Below, piece by piece: positions 51,387 through 61,947 of a DNA stretch of 64,000 nt. This DNA is from Sphingomonas lacusdianchii. GTDB taxonomy: Bacteria; Pseudomonadota; Alphaproteobacteria; Sphingomonadales; Sphingomonadaceae. A program made the position numbers and the translations under genes. Each line of letters opens with the position of its first letter. The stretch's first letter is position 1. The stretch covers positions 1-64,000 of the forward strand of contig NZ_JAKRET010000004.1 of assembly GCF_022664395.1 (NCBI RefSeq), written 5' to 3'. The notes under the pieces are model-generated. The model was not told the origin of the DNA. It was given only the letters and a program-made list of their open reading frames with translations, and did not search any database.

Positions 51387-52286
51387 ATGACAGCACGGGG
51401 CAAGGCCGAAAGTCAAACCAGGACGGTCGTCACCCGCTTTGCCCCCAGTCCCACCGGGGCACTCCATGCCGGCCATGCGCTGGCGGCGATCGAATCGCAC
51501 GACCGTGCGCGGGCGGCGGGCGGGCGGTGGCTGCTCAGGATCGAGGATATCGATGGCGGGCGCAGCCGGCCGGAACATGTCGCGGGCATCCTGGCCGATC
51601 TGGCGTGGCTGGGGCTGCAATGGGACGGGGAGGTGGTGTTCCAGTCGGCGCGGATGGCGCTGTACCGCGCCGCGCTCGACCGGTTGCGGGGGATGGGGCT
51701 GGTCTATCCGTGTTTCTGTACCCGCGCCGATATCGCGCGCGAGGTGGCGGCGAGTGCGTCGGCGCCGCATGGGGTGGACGGGGTCGTCTATCCGGGGACG
51801 TGCCGTGCGATCCCGGCGGACGTCGCGGCGGCGCGGCTGGGCGAGCCACATGCGTGGCGGATCGACATGGCGCGGGCGGTGACGCTGACGGGGCCGCTCG
51901 ACTGGGTCGACGAACTCGCCGGACGGGTCCGCGCCGATCCGCTGGCACAGGGCGACGTGGTGCTGGCGCGCAAGGATGCCGGGACCAGCTATCATCTGGC
52001 GGTGACGGTCGACGACGCAGCGCAAGGGGTGACCCATGTCGTGCGCGGCATCGACCTGTTCGCGGCGACGCATGTCCATCGGTTGCTGCAGGCGCTGCTC
52101 GACCTGCCGGTGCCGGTGTGGCGGCATCATCCGCTGTTGCTGGGGCCGGACGGGCAAAGACTCGCCAAGCGCAACGGCGCGCCGACGCTGGCGGCATTGC
52201 GCGATGCGGGGGTGGAGGGGAAGGCATTCGCCGACGATCTGCGCGCGCGGCGACTTCCCATTGGATTCGCGCTCGCAAATGCTTAG
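51387..52286 (+). CDS. gluQ: Glutamyl-Q tRNA(Asp) synthetase
   Basis: 299 residues (307 if the ATG at 51363 is used). It resembles a glutamyl-tRNA synthetase without the anticodon-binding domain. HIGH-type motif in APSPTGALHAGHALAA near 21-36; zinc ligands in CFCTRADIA and YPGTC near 112 and 138; KMSKS-like LAKRNG near 262. It attaches glutamate to the queuosine base of tRNA-Asp. A queuosine precursor transporter is also in this window (59794-60447). Confidence 0.93.
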   Translation: MTARGKAESQTRTVVTRFAPSPTGALHAGHALAAIESHDRARAAGGRWLLRIEDIDGGRSRPEHVAGILADLAWLGLQWDGEVVFQSARMALYRAALDRLRGMGLVYPCFCTRADIAREVAASASAPHGVDGVVYPGTCRAIPADVAAARLGEPHAWRIDMARAVTLTGPLDWVDELAGRVRADPLAQGDVVLARKDAGTSYHLAVTVDDAAQGVTHVVRGIDLFAATHVHRLLQALLDLPVPVWRHHPLLLGPDGQRLAKRNGAPTLAALRDAGVEGKAFADDLRARRLPIGFALANA

Positions 52287-52295
52287 CTTCCGTCC

Positions 52296-52523
52296 ATGAA
52301 CACGTTCCTGGTCCTGTTGCTGATCGCGGCGATGATCGCGGTCGTCGTCGCGCTGGTGCGCGGCATCGTCTCCTTCCTTGCCGAAGGAACCGCCGCCGCC
52401 CGCGGCGAGGGGCCGAGCGAACAGGCGCTGAAATCGAACAGGATGATGCAGGCGCGGGTGTTGTTTCAGGCGATCGCGATTCTGATCGTCGTCGTGATCC
52501 TGTTCATGGCCGGGCGCACCTGA
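52296..52523 (+). CDS. Twin-transmembrane HIG1 domain protein
   Basis: 75 residues with two hydrophobic helices (near 3-27 and 52-72) and the loop GPSEQALKSNRMMQARVLFQ that is typical of HIG1 proteins linked to respiratory complexes. It starts 9 bases after gluQ and ends four bases before the adenosyltransferase gene. Confidence 0.82.
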   Translation: MNTFLVLLLIAAMIAVVVALVRGIVSFLAEGTAAARGEGPSEQALKSNRMMQARVLFQAIAILIVVVILFMAGRT

Positions 52524-52527
52524 CGCA

Positions 52528-53091
52528 GTGGTCAAGCTGAACAAGATCTACACGCGGACCGGCGACGCGGGCACCACCGGGCTGGTCGACGGATCGCGCG
52601 TCGCCAAGGATGCAGCGGTGATGCAGGCGATCGGCGATGTCGACGAGGCCAATTCGGCGCTGGGCGTCGCCGTCGTCGCGCTGGGCGATGCCGATACGGC
52701 GTTGCTGCGCCGGGTGCAGAACGACCTGTTCGACTATGGTGCGGACCTCGCCACCCCACCGGGCATCGCGGGCGCGCTGCGGATCGTGCCGGCACAGGTG
52801 ACCGCACTGGAGGAAGCGATCGACCGGATGAACGCCGATCTGTCGCCGCTGACCAGCTTCATCCTGCCGGGCGGGACGGCGGCGGGCGCGGCGCTGCATC
52901 TGGCGCGGGCGATCGTCCGGCGCGCCGAGCGGTCGGTGGTGCATGCTTCGTACGAGGCGGACCTTAATCAGAATTTATTGTCCTATATCAATCGGTTGTC
53001 TGACCTCCTCTTTGTATACGCCCGATGGGTGAACCAAAGTGGCGGCGGAGACGTTTTGTGGGTGCCAGGCGGGGTTCACCAGCCGGCATAG
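52528..53091 (+). CDS. ATP:cob(I)alamin adenosyltransferase (PduO type)
   Basis: 187 residues with the PduO/MMAB fold. N-terminal KIYTRTGDAGTTGLVDGSRV near 5-24 binds ATP; DVDEANSALGVA near 38-49; PGGTAAGAALHLARAIVRRA near 113-132 and the C-terminal LSYINRLSDLLFVYARWVNQ near 149-168 are the family signature. It makes coenzyme B12 from cob(I)alamin. The start GTG at 52528 lies just after the HIG1 gene; the two may be cotranscribed with gluQ. Confidence 0.92.
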   Translation: MVKLNKIYTRTGDAGTTGLVDGSRVAKDAAVMQAIGDVDEANSALGVAVVALGDADTALLRRVQNDLFDYGADLATPPGIAGALRIVPAQVTALEEAIDRMNADLSPLTSFILPGGTAAGAALHLARAIVRRAERSVVHASYEADLNQNLLSYINRLSDLLFVYARWVNQSGGGDVLWVPGGVHQPA

Positions 53092-53100
53092 GAGCACCCC

Positions 53101-54357
53101 ATGCGAGCGACACCGGTCAAACAGCCCGACCAGGCGCTCACCACGCGATATGCCGGGGTTCGCGCACTGACCGACGCGCTGGCCGGGCCGTTGTCGGACG
53201 CCGATGCGACCGTCCAGTCGATGGACGATGCCTCCCCCGCCAAATGGCATCTGGCGCATACCACGTGGTTCTTCGAAACCTTCGTCCTGCGCGATCATGT
53301 TCCCGGTTATACGCTGCACGACGAGCGTTTCCCGTTCCTGTTCAACAGCTATTACGAAGCCGAGGGCCGCCGCCATGCACGCGGGCGGCGCGGCATGGTG
53401 ACTCGGCCCAGCCTCGACGAGGTGCGCGCCTATCGCGCGGCGGTCGACGCCGCGTTGCTGGCGGCGCTGCCCGACCTGTCCGACGCGGTGCGGCAACTGG
53501 TGGCGCTGGGTTGCAACCATGAAGAGCAGCATCAGGAATTGCTGCTGACCGATATCCTCCACCATTTCAGTGAAAATCCACTCGAACCGGCGATGTTCGC
53601 ACCCGAGCCGAAGCGTCCGGTGGCGGTGCCGCCGCCGATCGGCTGGATCGAGCATGGCGGCGGCATCGTGCAGGTCGGCCATGCCGGCGACGGCTTTGCC
53701 TTCGACTGCGAGGGGCCGCGCCACGACGTGCTGCTCCACCCGCATGCCATCGCCGACCGCACCGTCACCAACGGCGAATGGGCGGCGTTCATCGCCGATG
53801 GCGGGTATTGCGATGCGCGGCTGTGGCTGGCCGATGGCTGGGCATGGGTGCAGGCCAACCGGATCGAGGCGCCGCTCTATTGGGAGCGCCAGGGCGAGGT
53901 GTGGACCCGTTTCGGACTGGACGGGCGGCGTGCGATCGATCCCGCCGCACCGGTCACCCATGTCAGCTTCTTCGAGGCCGATGCCTATGCCAGCTGGGCG
54001 GGCGCGCGGCTGCCGACCGAGTTCGAATGGGAGGCGGCCGCTGCGTCGCACGACCCGGCCGGCGGCAACCAGCTCGACCATGCCCATGCCGTCGAACCGC
54101 GTCCGTCGACCGGCGGTCCGGCCTTTTTCGGCGATGTGTGGCAATGGACCGGCAGCGCCTACCGCCCCTATCCGCGCTTCCGTACCGTCGAAGGCGCGGT
54201 CGGCGAATATAATGGCAAGTTCATGAGCGGGCAGTTCGTGTTGCGTGGGAGTTCCTGCGCGACGCCGCGTGGCCATGTGCGCGCCTGCTACCGCAATTTC
54301 TTTTATCCCCACCAGCGCTGGCAATTCACCGGCGTCCGGCTCGCAAAGGACCTGTGA
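53101..54357 (+). CDS. egtB: Ergothioneine biosynthesis sulphoxide synthase EgtB
   Basis: 418 residues. N-terminal DinB-like domain with the iron ligands [12 protein letters not shown] near 49-60 and the HX3HXE motif HEEQHQE at 140-146. The C-terminal FGE-sulphatase-type domain (about 190-418) has [29 protein letters not shown] and [20 protein letters not shown]. It joins trimethylhistidine to a thiol with oxygen. It is followed immediately by egtD, so the window has a minimal ergothioneine pair. Confidence 0.95.
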   Translation: MRATPVKQPDQALTTRYAGVRALTDALAGPLSDADATVQSMDDASPAKWHLAHTTWFFETFVLRDHVPGYTLHDERFPFLFNSYYEAEGRRHARGRRGMVTRPSLDEVRAYRAAVDAALLAALPDLSDAVRQLVALGCNHEEQHQELLLTDILHHFSENPLEPAMFAPEPKRPVAVPPPIGWIEHGGGIVQVGHAGDGFAFDCEGPRHDVLLHPHAIADRTVTNGEWAAFIADGGYCDARLWLADGWAWVQANRIEAPLYWERQGEVWTRFGLDGRRAIDPAAPVTHVSFFEADAYASWAGARLPTEFEWEAAAASHDPAGGNQLDHAHAVEPRPSTGGPAFFGDVWQWTGSAYRPYPRFRTVEGAVGEYNGKFMSGQFVLRGSSCATPRGHVRACYRNFFYPHQRWQFTGVRLAKDL

Positions 54358-55331
54358 TGCTGCGAAGCGACGACGTACCGATGGCGTCCCGCGCCGATCC
54401 CGCTTTCCGCGCCGATGTGCTGGCCGGACTGGCATTGCCGCAAAAGGCGATTCCGGCGCGCTGGTTCTATGACCGCAAGGGGTCGGAACTGTTCGAGGAC
54501 ATTACCCGGCTGCCCGAATATTATCCGACGCGCGCGGAAACGGCGATCCTGAAGACGATCTGTCCCGAACTGGTCGGCGCGGTCGGCGATGGCGTCGCGG
54601 TGGTCGAATTCGGATCGGGATCGTCGGTCAAGACGCCGATCCTGCTCAACTGCATCGAACCCGCCGCCTATGTTCCGATCGATATCTCGGGAGATTTCCT
54701 GCGGTCGTCGTCGGCGGCGCTGGCCGGCCAGTTTCCCGGACTGCCGGTACTGCCGGTCGAGGCCGACTTCATGCATCCGGTGCCGTTGCCCGAGGAGGTC
54801 GCGGACCTGCCGAAGCTGGGGTTCTTTCCGGGATCGACGATCGGCAACATGGAACCGCTCGCGGCCGGCACGCTGTTGCGCGCGATGCGCGACTGGCTGG
54901 GCGAGGGGGCGATGCTGTTGATCGGCATCGACCGAATCAAGGATCGCGACACGCTGGTCGCCGCCTATGACGATGCGGCGGGGGTGACGGCGGCGTTCAA
55001 CCTGAACCTGCTCGACCGGATCAATCGCGAACTGGGCGGCGACGTGCCGGTCGCGGCGTTCGAGCACGAGGCGCGGTGGAACGACGATGCCGCACGGATC
55101 GAGATGCATCTGCGCGCGACGCGCGACGTGACTTTCTCGATCGATGGTCGTGCTTTCGCGATGAAGGCCGGCGAGACGATCCATACCGAGAACAGCCACA
55201 AATATGGCGACCGCGACGCGCGGCTGCTGCTACGCAGTGGCGGATGGACACCGAAACAACAATGGTGCGGGGACGATGGCGCGTTCTGCGTGATCCTCGC
55301 CGAAGCACAGGGACTGCCGATCGCGCCGTGA
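54357..55331 (+). CDS. egtD: L-histidine N(alpha)-methyltransferase EgtD
   Basis: 324 residues. SAM-binding motif VVEFGSGSSVKTPILL near 83-98 and YVPIDISGDFLRSS near 105-118, followed by FFPGSTIGNMEP near 160-171 and HTENSHKYGDRD near 279-290, all typical of EgtD. It makes trimethylhistidine for EgtB. The ATG at 54357 shares a base with the egtB stop. Its own stop overlaps the GTG of the next gene. Confidence 0.95.
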   Translation: MLRSDDVPMASRADPAFRADVLAGLALPQKAIPARWFYDRKGSELFEDITRLPEYYPTRAETAILKTICPELVGAVGDGVAVVEFGSGSSVKTPILLNCIEPAAYVPIDISGDFLRSSSAALAGQFPGLPVLPVEADFMHPVPLPEEVADLPKLGFFPGSTIGNMEPLAAGTLLRAMRDWLGEGAMLLIGIDRIKDRDTLVAAYDDAAGVTAAFNLNLLDRINRELGGDVPVAAFEHEARWNDDAARIEMHLRATRDVTFSIDGRAFAMKAGETIHTENSHKYGDRDARLLLRSGGWTPKQQWCGDDGAFCVILAEAQGLPIAP

Positions 55332-56155
55332 TCCGGCTGTTCGCGGGCATTTTGGCGCTGCTCGCGGCGGTTGCGCCGGCAGCCGCGCGCGACCTGACGG
55401 TCGTGAGCTTGAACATCCGCATGCCATCGCCCGACGATGGCGCGAACCGCTGGGAATTGCGGCGCGATTTGACCGTGGCGACGATCCGTCGCGCGAACCC
55501 CGACGTGATCGGCACGCAGGAATTGTTCAAGCGGCAGGGCGACGACGTCGTCGCGCGCCTGCCGCGCTATCGCTGGATCGGGGTCGGGCGCAGCGGTGCC
55601 GAACGCGCCGATGACGAGCATATGGGCATTTTCTACCGCGCCGATCGGCTGACCGTCGAGCGCTGTGGCAATTTCTGGCTGTCCGATACGCCCGCGGTGC
55701 CCGGCAGCAATAGCTGGGGCCACCCCTTTCCCCGAATGGTGACATGGGCGATTTTCCGGGAGGCAGATGGCCGGCGCTTCGCCATGTTCAACACGCATCT
55801 GCCCTATCGCGCCGAAGATGAGCCGGCGCGGGAGAAGGGCGCGGCGTTGCTGGCGGCGCGCATCCCGGCGATCGCTGGCGACCTGCCGGTCGTGGTGACC
55901 GGCGACTTCAACACGGTACCCGATAGTCCGACCTATCGGCGGATGGCGCAAGGATTGCGCGACGCATGGGGCGCGGCTCCGGTGCGGACCGGGCCGGAGG
56001 CGACGTTCCACGGCTTTACCGGCAAGCCCGATCGGCGGATCGACTGGGTGTTCGTGAAGGGGTTCGCGGTGAAGCGCGCGGCGACGGTCGATACGCGGCG
56101 GGGGGATGTGTTTCCGTCGGATCATTATCCGGTGGTGGTGACGCTGGGGCGGTAG
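55328..56155 (+). CDS. Exported endonuclease/exonuclease/phosphatase family protein
   Basis: 275 residues from GTG at 55328, coupled to egtD. Signal peptide VIRLFAGILALLAAVAPAAA. Catalytic residues of the family are visible: TQELFKRQ (metal-binding Glu), VVVTGDFNTVPDSPTY (Asp-Asn) and SDHYPVVV at the C-terminus. Members act on DNA, phosphoesters or lipids. Position after egtB-egtD may be shared transcription only. Confidence 0.85.
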   Translation: MIRLFAGILALLAAVAPAAARDLTVVSLNIRMPSPDDGANRWELRRDLTVATIRRANPDVIGTQELFKRQGDDVVARLPRYRWIGVGRSGAERADDEHMGIFYRADRLTVERCGNFWLSDTPAVPGSNSWGHPFPRMVTWAIFREADGRRFAMFNTHLPYRAEDEPAREKGAALLAARIPAIAGDLPVVVTGDFNTVPDSPTYRRMAQGLRDAWGAAPVRTGPEATFHGFTGKPDRRIDWVFVKGFAVKRAATVDTRRGDVFPSDHYPVVVTLGR

Positions 56156-56199
56156 GGCGACTTCACCCTCGCCCTTCCTGCCGGGAGAAGGAATTTCAA

Positions 56200-57258
56200 T
56201 TAGCGAACCAACCGCACGGTCCAGGTCCGGATATAGTCGATATTGCCGCGGCATTCGGTCATGTCGCGCTGTTCGATCAGGCGGAAGCGGGTGCCGTCCC
56301 ATGCGTAGCGCTGGGTCGTGCCGCAATCGCCGAGACCGCGACCGCGCGCGTCGGCGGTGAGGATGCCGTCGGCGAACGCGGCGTTGAACACCAGCGCCTG
56401 TTCGTCGGGCGCGTCGCCGGCCGGGGGCGCGTCGAAGGTCGCCGGGACCGCCGCGCCGCGTTCGACGACGAACAGCGCCGACAGGACGTTATAGGCGCCG
56501 ACGGTGCAGGGTATGATCGCCAGTGTCCGGCTGCCGAGCGGTTTGGTCGTGGCGGGGGGCAGGTCGTCGGCATCGCATTTCGCCGTCTCGCGCATCCGGG
56601 TGACGAGCAGCGGGTCGAGCAGGGCGGCCTCTCCCCGGACGACCGGGGCGCGGACGACCGGGAGCGCGGGGGCGGGGCGGGTGTCGGGGCGCTTGCCCGA
56701 GGCGGCGAGCGCGCCGATGGTGCCGTCGCGCCCTTGCTGTGCATCGATCCAGCGCAGCGCGGCGGCGGCGCCGGTCAGCGACAGGGTGGCGATGGTCTTG
56801 CCGCTGGCGTCGGCGATGGCGATCGCCCGGCCGTTTGCCAGCCTGCGCGTCAGGGCGAGGGCGGGTTCGCCGCGCAGTGCGATCCAGTCATCCTGCGTCG
56901 TGCCGCCGCGCGCGACCGCTTCGCCATCGACGGCGAAGGTCAGCGGCAGGGCGGGGGCGTTGCCGCGCAGGCGGATCGTCAGGCCTGCGTCGGGGCCGGC
57001 GGCGCGTTCGATCGACAGCGTCAGGGCGGGCGGTTCGCCGTCCTCGGGGGCCAGCGATCCCGCCTGACAGGTCGCGCCATTGTCGCAGCCCACCGCCCAG
57101 TCGTCGAAGGTCTTGAGCGGCAACGCCTTAGGCGGGGTGGCGGTGTCGGTCAGCGGCGCGGGCGAGGCGGTGGGGGACGGCGTCGGACCGGGCACGGGCG
57201 CGTCGGCGTTACAGGCAGGGAGCAGCAGCGGCAGGGCAAGGGGCAGGAAACGGCGCAT
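56200..57258 (-). CDS. DUF1176 lipoprotein
   Basis: 352 residues. Lipoprotein signal [16 protein letters not shown], then a proline-rich linker (20-45). The DUF1176 core has [20 protein letters not shown] near 48-67 and [20 protein letters not shown] at the end. The function is unknown. Confidence 0.8.
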   Translation of the reverse strand: MRRFLPLALPLLLPACNADAPVPGPTPSPTASPAPLTDTATPPKALPLKTFDDWAVGCDNGATCQAGSLAPEDGEPPALTLSIERAAGPDAGLTIRLRGNAPALPLTFAVDGEAVARGGTTQDDWIALRGEPALALTRRLANGRAIAIADASGKTIATLSLTGAAAALRWIDAQQGRDGTIGALAASGKRPDTRPAPALPVVRAPVVRGEAALLDPLLVTRMRETAKCDADDLPPATTKPLGSRTLAIIPCTVGAYNVLSALFVVERGAAVPATFDAPPAGDAPDEQALVFNAAFADGILTADARGRGLGDCGTTQRYAWDGTRFRLIEQRDMTECRGNIDYIRTWTVRLVR

Positions 57259-57344
57259 GCCGGTGCGATACCGGCATGGACGGCCGACCGAAAGGCGCTA
57301 TTCCCGCGTTCAGGCCGCAAAGGCGCAATGAGAGGACGTTCAGG

Positions 57345-58214
57345 ATGAAGACGATTGGCGTGATCGGCGCGGGCCAGATGGGGGCGGGGATCGCCCAGGT
57401 ATCGGCGCAGGCGGGCTATCGCGTGCTGCTGTCGGACGTGTCGGTCGAGCGCGCGCAGGCGGGCAAGGACGGTATCGCCAAGCAACTGGCGCGCGCGGTG
57501 AGCAAGGAGAAGATCGCGCAGGCGGACGCCGATGCCGCGCTGGAGCAGATCGAACCGATCGGCGATCTGGCGGCGATGGGCCCGTGCGATCTGGTGATCG
57601 AGGCGGCGACCGAGCGGGAGGCGATCAAGCGCCAGATTTTCGAAACCGTGGGCAAGGCGCTGTCGGATACGGCGATCCTCGCCAGCAATACCTCGTCGAT
57701 CCCGATCACCCGGCTGGCGCAGGCCGCGCCCGATCCGGCGCGGTTCATGGGGGTGCATTTCTTCAACCCGGTGCCGGTGATGGGGCTGATCGAGCTGATC
57801 CGTGGCCTTGCCACCAGCGACGCGACGGTCGCCGCGGTCGAAGCGTTCGGGCAGAGCCTGAACAAGCGCATCGTCCATGCCAATGACGCGCCCGGCTTCA
57901 TCGTCAACCGCGTGCTGATGCCGATGCTGAACGAGGCATGCTTTGCGCTGGGCGAAGGGGTGGCGACGATTGCCGACACCGATGCGGCGTGTCAGTTGGG
58001 GCTGAACCACCCGATGGGGCCGTTCACGCTGGCCGATTTCATCGGGCTCGACACCTGTCTGGAGATTACCCGCGTGCTGTTCGAGGGGACGGGCGATCCG
58101 AAATTCCGGCCGGCGCCGCTGCTGGTCAAATATGTCGAGGCCGGCTGGTACGGGCGCAAGGTGAAGCGCGGCTTCTACGATTATTCGGGCGCGGAGCCGG
58201 TGCCGACGCGGTGA
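57345..58214 (+). CDS. 3-hydroxybutyryl-CoA dehydrogenase
   Basis: 289 residues. NAD-binding [17 protein letters not shown] near 8-24; [15 protein letters not shown] near 84-98; catalytic histidine in [12 protein letters not shown] near 134-145; [19 protein letters not shown] near 183-201. It oxidises 3-hydroxyacyl-CoA in beta-oxidation or PHB-type metabolism. The start at 57345 follows GAGAGG, eight bases back. It appears monocistronic. Confidence 0.93.
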   Translation: MKTIGVIGAGQMGAGIAQVSAQAGYRVLLSDVSVERAQAGKDGIAKQLARAVSKEKIAQADADAALEQIEPIGDLAAMGPCDLVIEAATEREAIKRQIFETVGKALSDTAILASNTSSIPITRLAQAAPDPARFMGVHFFNPVPVMGLIELIRGLATSDATVAAVEAFGQSLNKRIVHANDAPGFIVNRVLMPMLNEACFALGEGVATIADTDAACQLGLNHPMGPFTLADFIGLDTCLEITRVLFEGTGDPKFRPAPLLVKYVEAGWYGRKVKRGFYDYSGAEPVPTR

Positions 58215-58255
58215 GCGCGGACGGGGGAGGCGATGCGTCTCCCCCGTGGCGAACG

Positions 58256-58558
58256 TTAGATGAAGGTCGCGGCGGTCGCGCGGTAGATGGCGGGCAGGAT
58301 GATGCCCTGCAGGATGCCGATCAGCACCAGCACCACGAATGGCGCGAAGTCGAGAGCGCCGAAATCGGGCAGGATCCGCCGGATCGGGCGATAGACCGGC
58401 TCGGTCACGGTCATCAACCCGCGATACATCGAACGGATGAAATCGTTATGGGTGTTGATGACGTTGAACGAGATCAGGATCGACAGGATCGCCTGCACGA
58501 CGATGATCCACCACAGGACGTTCAGCAGCACCTGAATGATATCGAGCAGGACGTTCAA
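58256..58558 (-). CDS. YggT family membrane protein
   Basis: 100 residues. Hydrophobic N-terminal segment (near 5-28), the family motif RSMYRGLMTVTEPVYRPIRR near 42-61, and a second helix (APFVVLVLIGILQGIILPAI near 72-91). It is often near cell-division or osmotic genes; here it lies between a dehydrogenase and argB. Confidence 0.88.
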   Translation of the reverse strand: MNVLLDIIQVLLNVLWWIIVVQAILSILISFNVINTHNDFIRSMYRGLMTVTEPVYRPIRRILPDFGALDFAPFVVLVLIGILQGIILPAIYRATAATFI

Positions 58559-58619
58559 CGCATGGGGCCTTTCGCGAATGGTTCTCGACTATAGGGACGC
58601 ATAGGCCCGGCTCCAAGCC

Positions 58620-59516
58620 TCAGGCGTGAACGAGCGTGCCGGCGCCCTGTTCGGTGAAGATTTCGAGCAACATCCCGTGCGGCACGCGACCGTCGAGGAT
58701 GACCGCCGCGTCGACCCCCTGCGCCACCGCCGACACGCAGGTCTCGACCTTCGGGATCATGCCGCCGCTGATCGTGCCGTCGGCCTTCAGTTCGGCGATG
58801 CGGTCGGCGTTCAGGTCGGTCAGCAGCTCGCCGGTCTTGTCGAGCACGCCCGCGACGTCGGTCAGCAGGAAGAAGCGCGACGCGCCCATCGCGCCGGCGA
58901 TCGACCCGGCCATGGTGTCGGCGTTGATGTTATAGGTCTCGCCATCGGCACCCAATGCGACCGGGGCCACGACCGGAATGAAGCCGTCGCGCGCGAGGCT
59001 GTGCAGGATCGTCGGGTCGACCGCGACCGGGGTACCGACGAAACCCAGATCGACATGGCGCTCGATGCCCTGGCTGCGGTCGGGTTCGCTGCGGCCGACC
59101 TTTTCGGCGGTGACGAGGCGCGCGTCCTTGCCCGAAATGCCGACCGCCTTGCCGCCGGCCGCCGCGATCCACGCGACGATTTCCTTGTTGATCTTGCCCG
59201 CAAGCACCATTTCGGCGACCTCGGCGGTGGCAGCGTCGGTGACGCGCAGGCCGTCGACGAAGCGCGATTCGACCCCGAGGCGCTTGAGCATCGCACCGAT
59301 TTGCGGTCCGCCGCCATGGACGACGACCGGGTTGATGCCTACCTGTTTCAGCAGCACCACGTCCTCGGCGAAGTCGCGCGCCAGTTCGGGATCGCCCATC
59401 GCGTGGCCGCCATATTTCACCACGAAGGTGCGACCGGCATAGCGTTGCAGATAGGGCAGCGCCTCGGTCAGCGTTTCCGCCTTGGCGAGCATCTTCGGAT
59501 CGGGTGCGTGGGTCAT
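58620..59516 (-). CDS. argB: Acetylglutamate kinase
   Basis: 298 residues, arginine pathway. [10 protein letters not shown] near 30-39 binds [22 protein letters not shown] near 62-80 binds acetylglutamate; [20 protein letters not shown] near 106-125; [15 protein letters not shown] near 196-210 and [12 protein letters not shown] near 245-256. Start at 59516 ([10 protein letters not shown]). It is cytoplasmic. Upstream lies a large palindrome, so it is probably transcribed from its own promoter. Confidence 0.96.
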   Translation of the reverse strand: MTHAPDPKMLAKAETLTEALPYLQRYAGRTFVVKYGGHAMGDPELARDFAEDVVLLKQVGINPVVVHGGGPQIGAMLKRLGVESRFVDGLRVTDAATAEVAEMVLAGKINKEIVAWIAAAGGKAVGISGKDARLVTAEKVGRSEPDRSQGIERHVDLGFVGTPVAVDPTILHSLARDGFIPVVAPVALGADGETYNINADTMAGSIAGAMGASRFFLLTDVAGVLDKTGELLTDLNADRIAELKADGTISGGMIPKVETCVSAVAQGVDAAVILDGRVPHGMLLEIFTEQGAGTLVHA

Positions 59517-59552
59517 GGGTGCGCGCTTTAGCGGGATGAGCGGCAAGAAGGA

Positions 59553-59790
59553 AGAAGTTGGGTTCACGCGAAGGCGCGAAGGCGCGGAGGGAAGCAGGAA
59601 GTTTTGGTTCGCGCAGAGGCGCAGAGGCGCAGAGGGGTTGTGAACGCTGCGACCGTCCGCTGTCCGGCGAAGCCTTTCTCCCGCTGAACCCGCTAAAGGA
59701 GAGCCGCTGTCGCGGCGAACGCGTCCTCTCTGCGCCTCTGCGCCTCTGCGCGAATAATCTCTTTCTCTTCGCGTCTCCGCGTGAAATCGA
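59553..59790. repeat. Long imperfect palindrome, TTCACGCGAAGGCGC family
   Basis: Left arms GGTTCACGCGAAGGCGCGAA (about 59562) and GCGCAGAGGCGCAGAGGCGC (about 59613); right arms CTGCGCCTCTGCGCCTCTGC (about 59730-59749) and TCGCGTCTCCGCGTGAAA (about 59768-59785). It is the third copy of the family in the window. The gap holds no gene; it separates argB from the transporter gene upstream. Confidence 0.8.
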
Positions 59791-59793
59791 ATC

Positions 59794-60447
59794 CTACGCG
59801 CGATCCAGCCGGCGGCCCAAGCCGACGAAAGCATAGATGAGCGGCGGGACCAGGACGATCGACAGCGTCACCTTGGCCAGCATCTGCCCTACGACCAGCT
59901 GCCCGATCGGAAAGACGCCGTAAAAGGCGACCGAGATGAAGATCAGCGTGTCGACGATCTGCGACAGGACACTGGCGATCGCCGCGCGCAGCCACAGCAG
60001 GCGCCCTTTCCCACGCTTTAGCCAGCCGAAGATGGTGACGTTCAATGTCTGCGACACGCCATAGGCGACGATGCCGGCCATCCAGATGCGCAGGTTGGAG
60101 CGCATGACGAGGTCGAAGGCAGCGAGCCGGTCGGCCTCCATGCTGGCGGCGGCGGGCAGTTCGAGGACGATCGCGACTAGCAGCATCGAGGCGAGCAGCG
60201 GCAGGAAGCCGAACCAGACCAGATGCTTGGCCCGAAGCGCGCCATAGAGTTCGGCGACCGCGCTCGACACCACCACCAGCAGCAGGAAGGCGAAGATGCC
60301 CGCCTCCACCGCCAGCGGGCCGATCGCGACCTGTTTGTTGCCCAGCACGCCGGCGATGCAGACCATGCCGCCGTAGAAGATCGCGAAGATGAACAGCGCA
60401 CGCGGCATGGTGATCGTGGCGGGCGCAGGATGGTCGGGTGTCGTCAT
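59794..60447 (-). CDS. Queuosine precursor transporter (YhhQ/VUT family)
   Basis: 217 residues with about six transmembrane helices. Family motifs are [20 protein letters not shown] near 25-44 and the membrane segment [20 protein letters not shown] near 163-182 (SQ.VDT). It takes up queuine or preQ1-type precursors, which fits the gluQ gene nearby. The start at 60447 ([10 protein letters not shown]) was preferred over upstream in-frame residues that run into the divergent gene's leader. Confidence 0.9.
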   Translation of the reverse strand: MTTPDHPAPATITMPRALFIFAIFYGGMVCIAGVLGNKQVAIGPLAVEAGIFAFLLLVVVSSAVAELYGALRAKHLVWFGFLPLLASMLLVAIVLELPAAASMEADRLAAFDLVMRSNLRIWMAGIVAYGVSQTLNVTIFGWLKRGKGRLLWLRAAIASVLSQIVDTLIFISVAFYGVFPIGQLVVGQMLAKVTLSIVLVPPLIYAFVGLGRRLDRA

Positions 60448-60579
60448 GGCCCTTGCTAGTCCCGAAAATCGTCGATGGCAAAAGCGTTTGTCGCCGCTGG
60501 CCCCCGCGCCACCGCCATGGCATATCGCGACGGTTTGGGGCCGTCCGGGCGGACGGCGGGGCAGGGTATTGCGCTTCAC

Positions 60580-61842
60580 ATGACACGTTTCCTCATCGGC
60601 ATCGCCGGCATCGTCGTGATTCTCGGCATCGCCTTTGCGCTATCGACCAATCGTCGCGCGATCCGGCCGCGGGTCGTCGGCGCGGCGTTCGCGCTGCAGG
60701 CGGGGATCGCGGTGCTGGTGCTGTACACGCCATGGGGGAAGGGCGTGCTGAGCTTCCTGTCGGGCGGCGTCGCCAATCTGCTCGGCTATGCGAATGCCGG
60801 GACGTCGTTCCTGTTCGGGCCGCTCGCCAAGCCGGAGATCGGCGGGACCAGCTTCGCCATCGCCGCGCTGCCGGTCATCATCTTCTTCGCGTCTTTGGTG
60901 TCGATCCTCTATTATCTCGGCATCATGCAGCTGGTGGTGCGCTGGATCGGCGGCGCGATCGAGAAGGTGATCGGCGTCAGCAAGGTCGAATCGCTGTGCG
61001 CCGCCGCCAACATCTTTGTCGGGCAGAGCGAATCGCCGCTGGTGATCCGCCCCTATCTGGCGGGGCTGACCCCGGCGCAGCTGTTCACGGTGATGACCAG
61101 CGGCATGGCGGGCGTGGCGGGCACGATCCTGGCGGCCTATGCCTCGATGGGCATCCGCATCGATTTCCTGCTGGCGGCGAGCTTCATGGCGGCGCCGGGC
61201 GGCATATTGATGGCCAAGATCATCATGCCCGACACGCCCGAGCCGGCGGCGGGCGAGTTGCCGCTGGGCGACGACCGCGAGGCGGAGGCGATCGCGCTGG
61301 CCGAGGCGACGCATGATGAGGAACGCCCGGCCAACATCATCATGGCGGCGGCACAGGGGGCGCAGACCGGCGTGAAGCTGGCAGTGGCGGTCGGCGCGAT
61401 GGTGCTCGCGTTCGTCGCGCTGGTGGCGCTGGCCAACGGGCTGCTCGGCGGGATCGGCAACTGGTTCGGGATCGCCGATCTCAGCTTTCAGCGGTTGCTC
61501 GGCTATGTCTTCGCGCCGGTCATGTACCTGCTGAACGTGCCGTGGAACGAGGCGGGGATTGCCGGCGGGCTGTTCGGGCAGAAGGTCGTGTTGAACGAAT
61601 TCGTCGCCTATATCTCGCTGGGCGAGGCGGGGACGCAATTGTCGACCCGGACGATCGCGATCATCACCTTTGCGCTGTGCGGCTTCGCCAATTTCTCGTC
61701 GATCGCGATCCAGATGGCGGTGACCGGCAGCCTTGCCCCCAACCAGCGGCCGATGATCGCGCGGCTGGGCATCCGCGCGCTGGTCGCCGGCACCCTCGCC
61801 AATCTGATGTCGGCGGCGCTGGCGGGACTGCTCCTCAGCTGA
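60580..61842 (+). CDS. Concentrative nucleoside transporter (NupC/CNT)
   Basis: 420 residues. CNT motifs are [20 protein letters not shown] near 137-156 (nucleoside site), [15 protein letters not shown] near 175-189, and in the C-terminal half [15 protein letters not shown] near 333-347 with the conserved NEF. It imports nucleosides with Na+ or H+. It is divergent from the queuosine transporter gene. Confidence 0.93.
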   Translation: MTRFLIGIAGIVVILGIAFALSTNRRAIRPRVVGAAFALQAGIAVLVLYTPWGKGVLSFLSGGVANLLGYANAGTSFLFGPLAKPEIGGTSFAIAALPVIIFFASLVSILYYLGIMQLVVRWIGGAIEKVIGVSKVESLCAAANIFVGQSESPLVIRPYLAGLTPAQLFTVMTSGMAGVAGTILAAYASMGIRIDFLLAASFMAAPGGILMAKIIMPDTPEPAAGELPLGDDREAEAIALAEATHDEERPANIIMAAAQGAQTGVKLAVAVGAMVLAFVALVALANGLLGGIGNWFGIADLSFQRLLGYVFAPVMYLLNVPWNEAGIAGGLFGQKVVLNEFVAYISLGEAGTQLSTRTIAIITFALCGFANFSSIAIQMAVTGSLAPNQRPMIARLGIRALVAGTLANLMSAALAGLLLS

Positions 61843-61947
61843 AAACACGTGGCCGCCTCGGCCGCGTCAACCGTCTGTTTACGGCGTTCCCGATAGGGTC
61901 CTTCGATCATGCCGGACGCGGCATGGGGTTGCGTGATGGGGACGACC

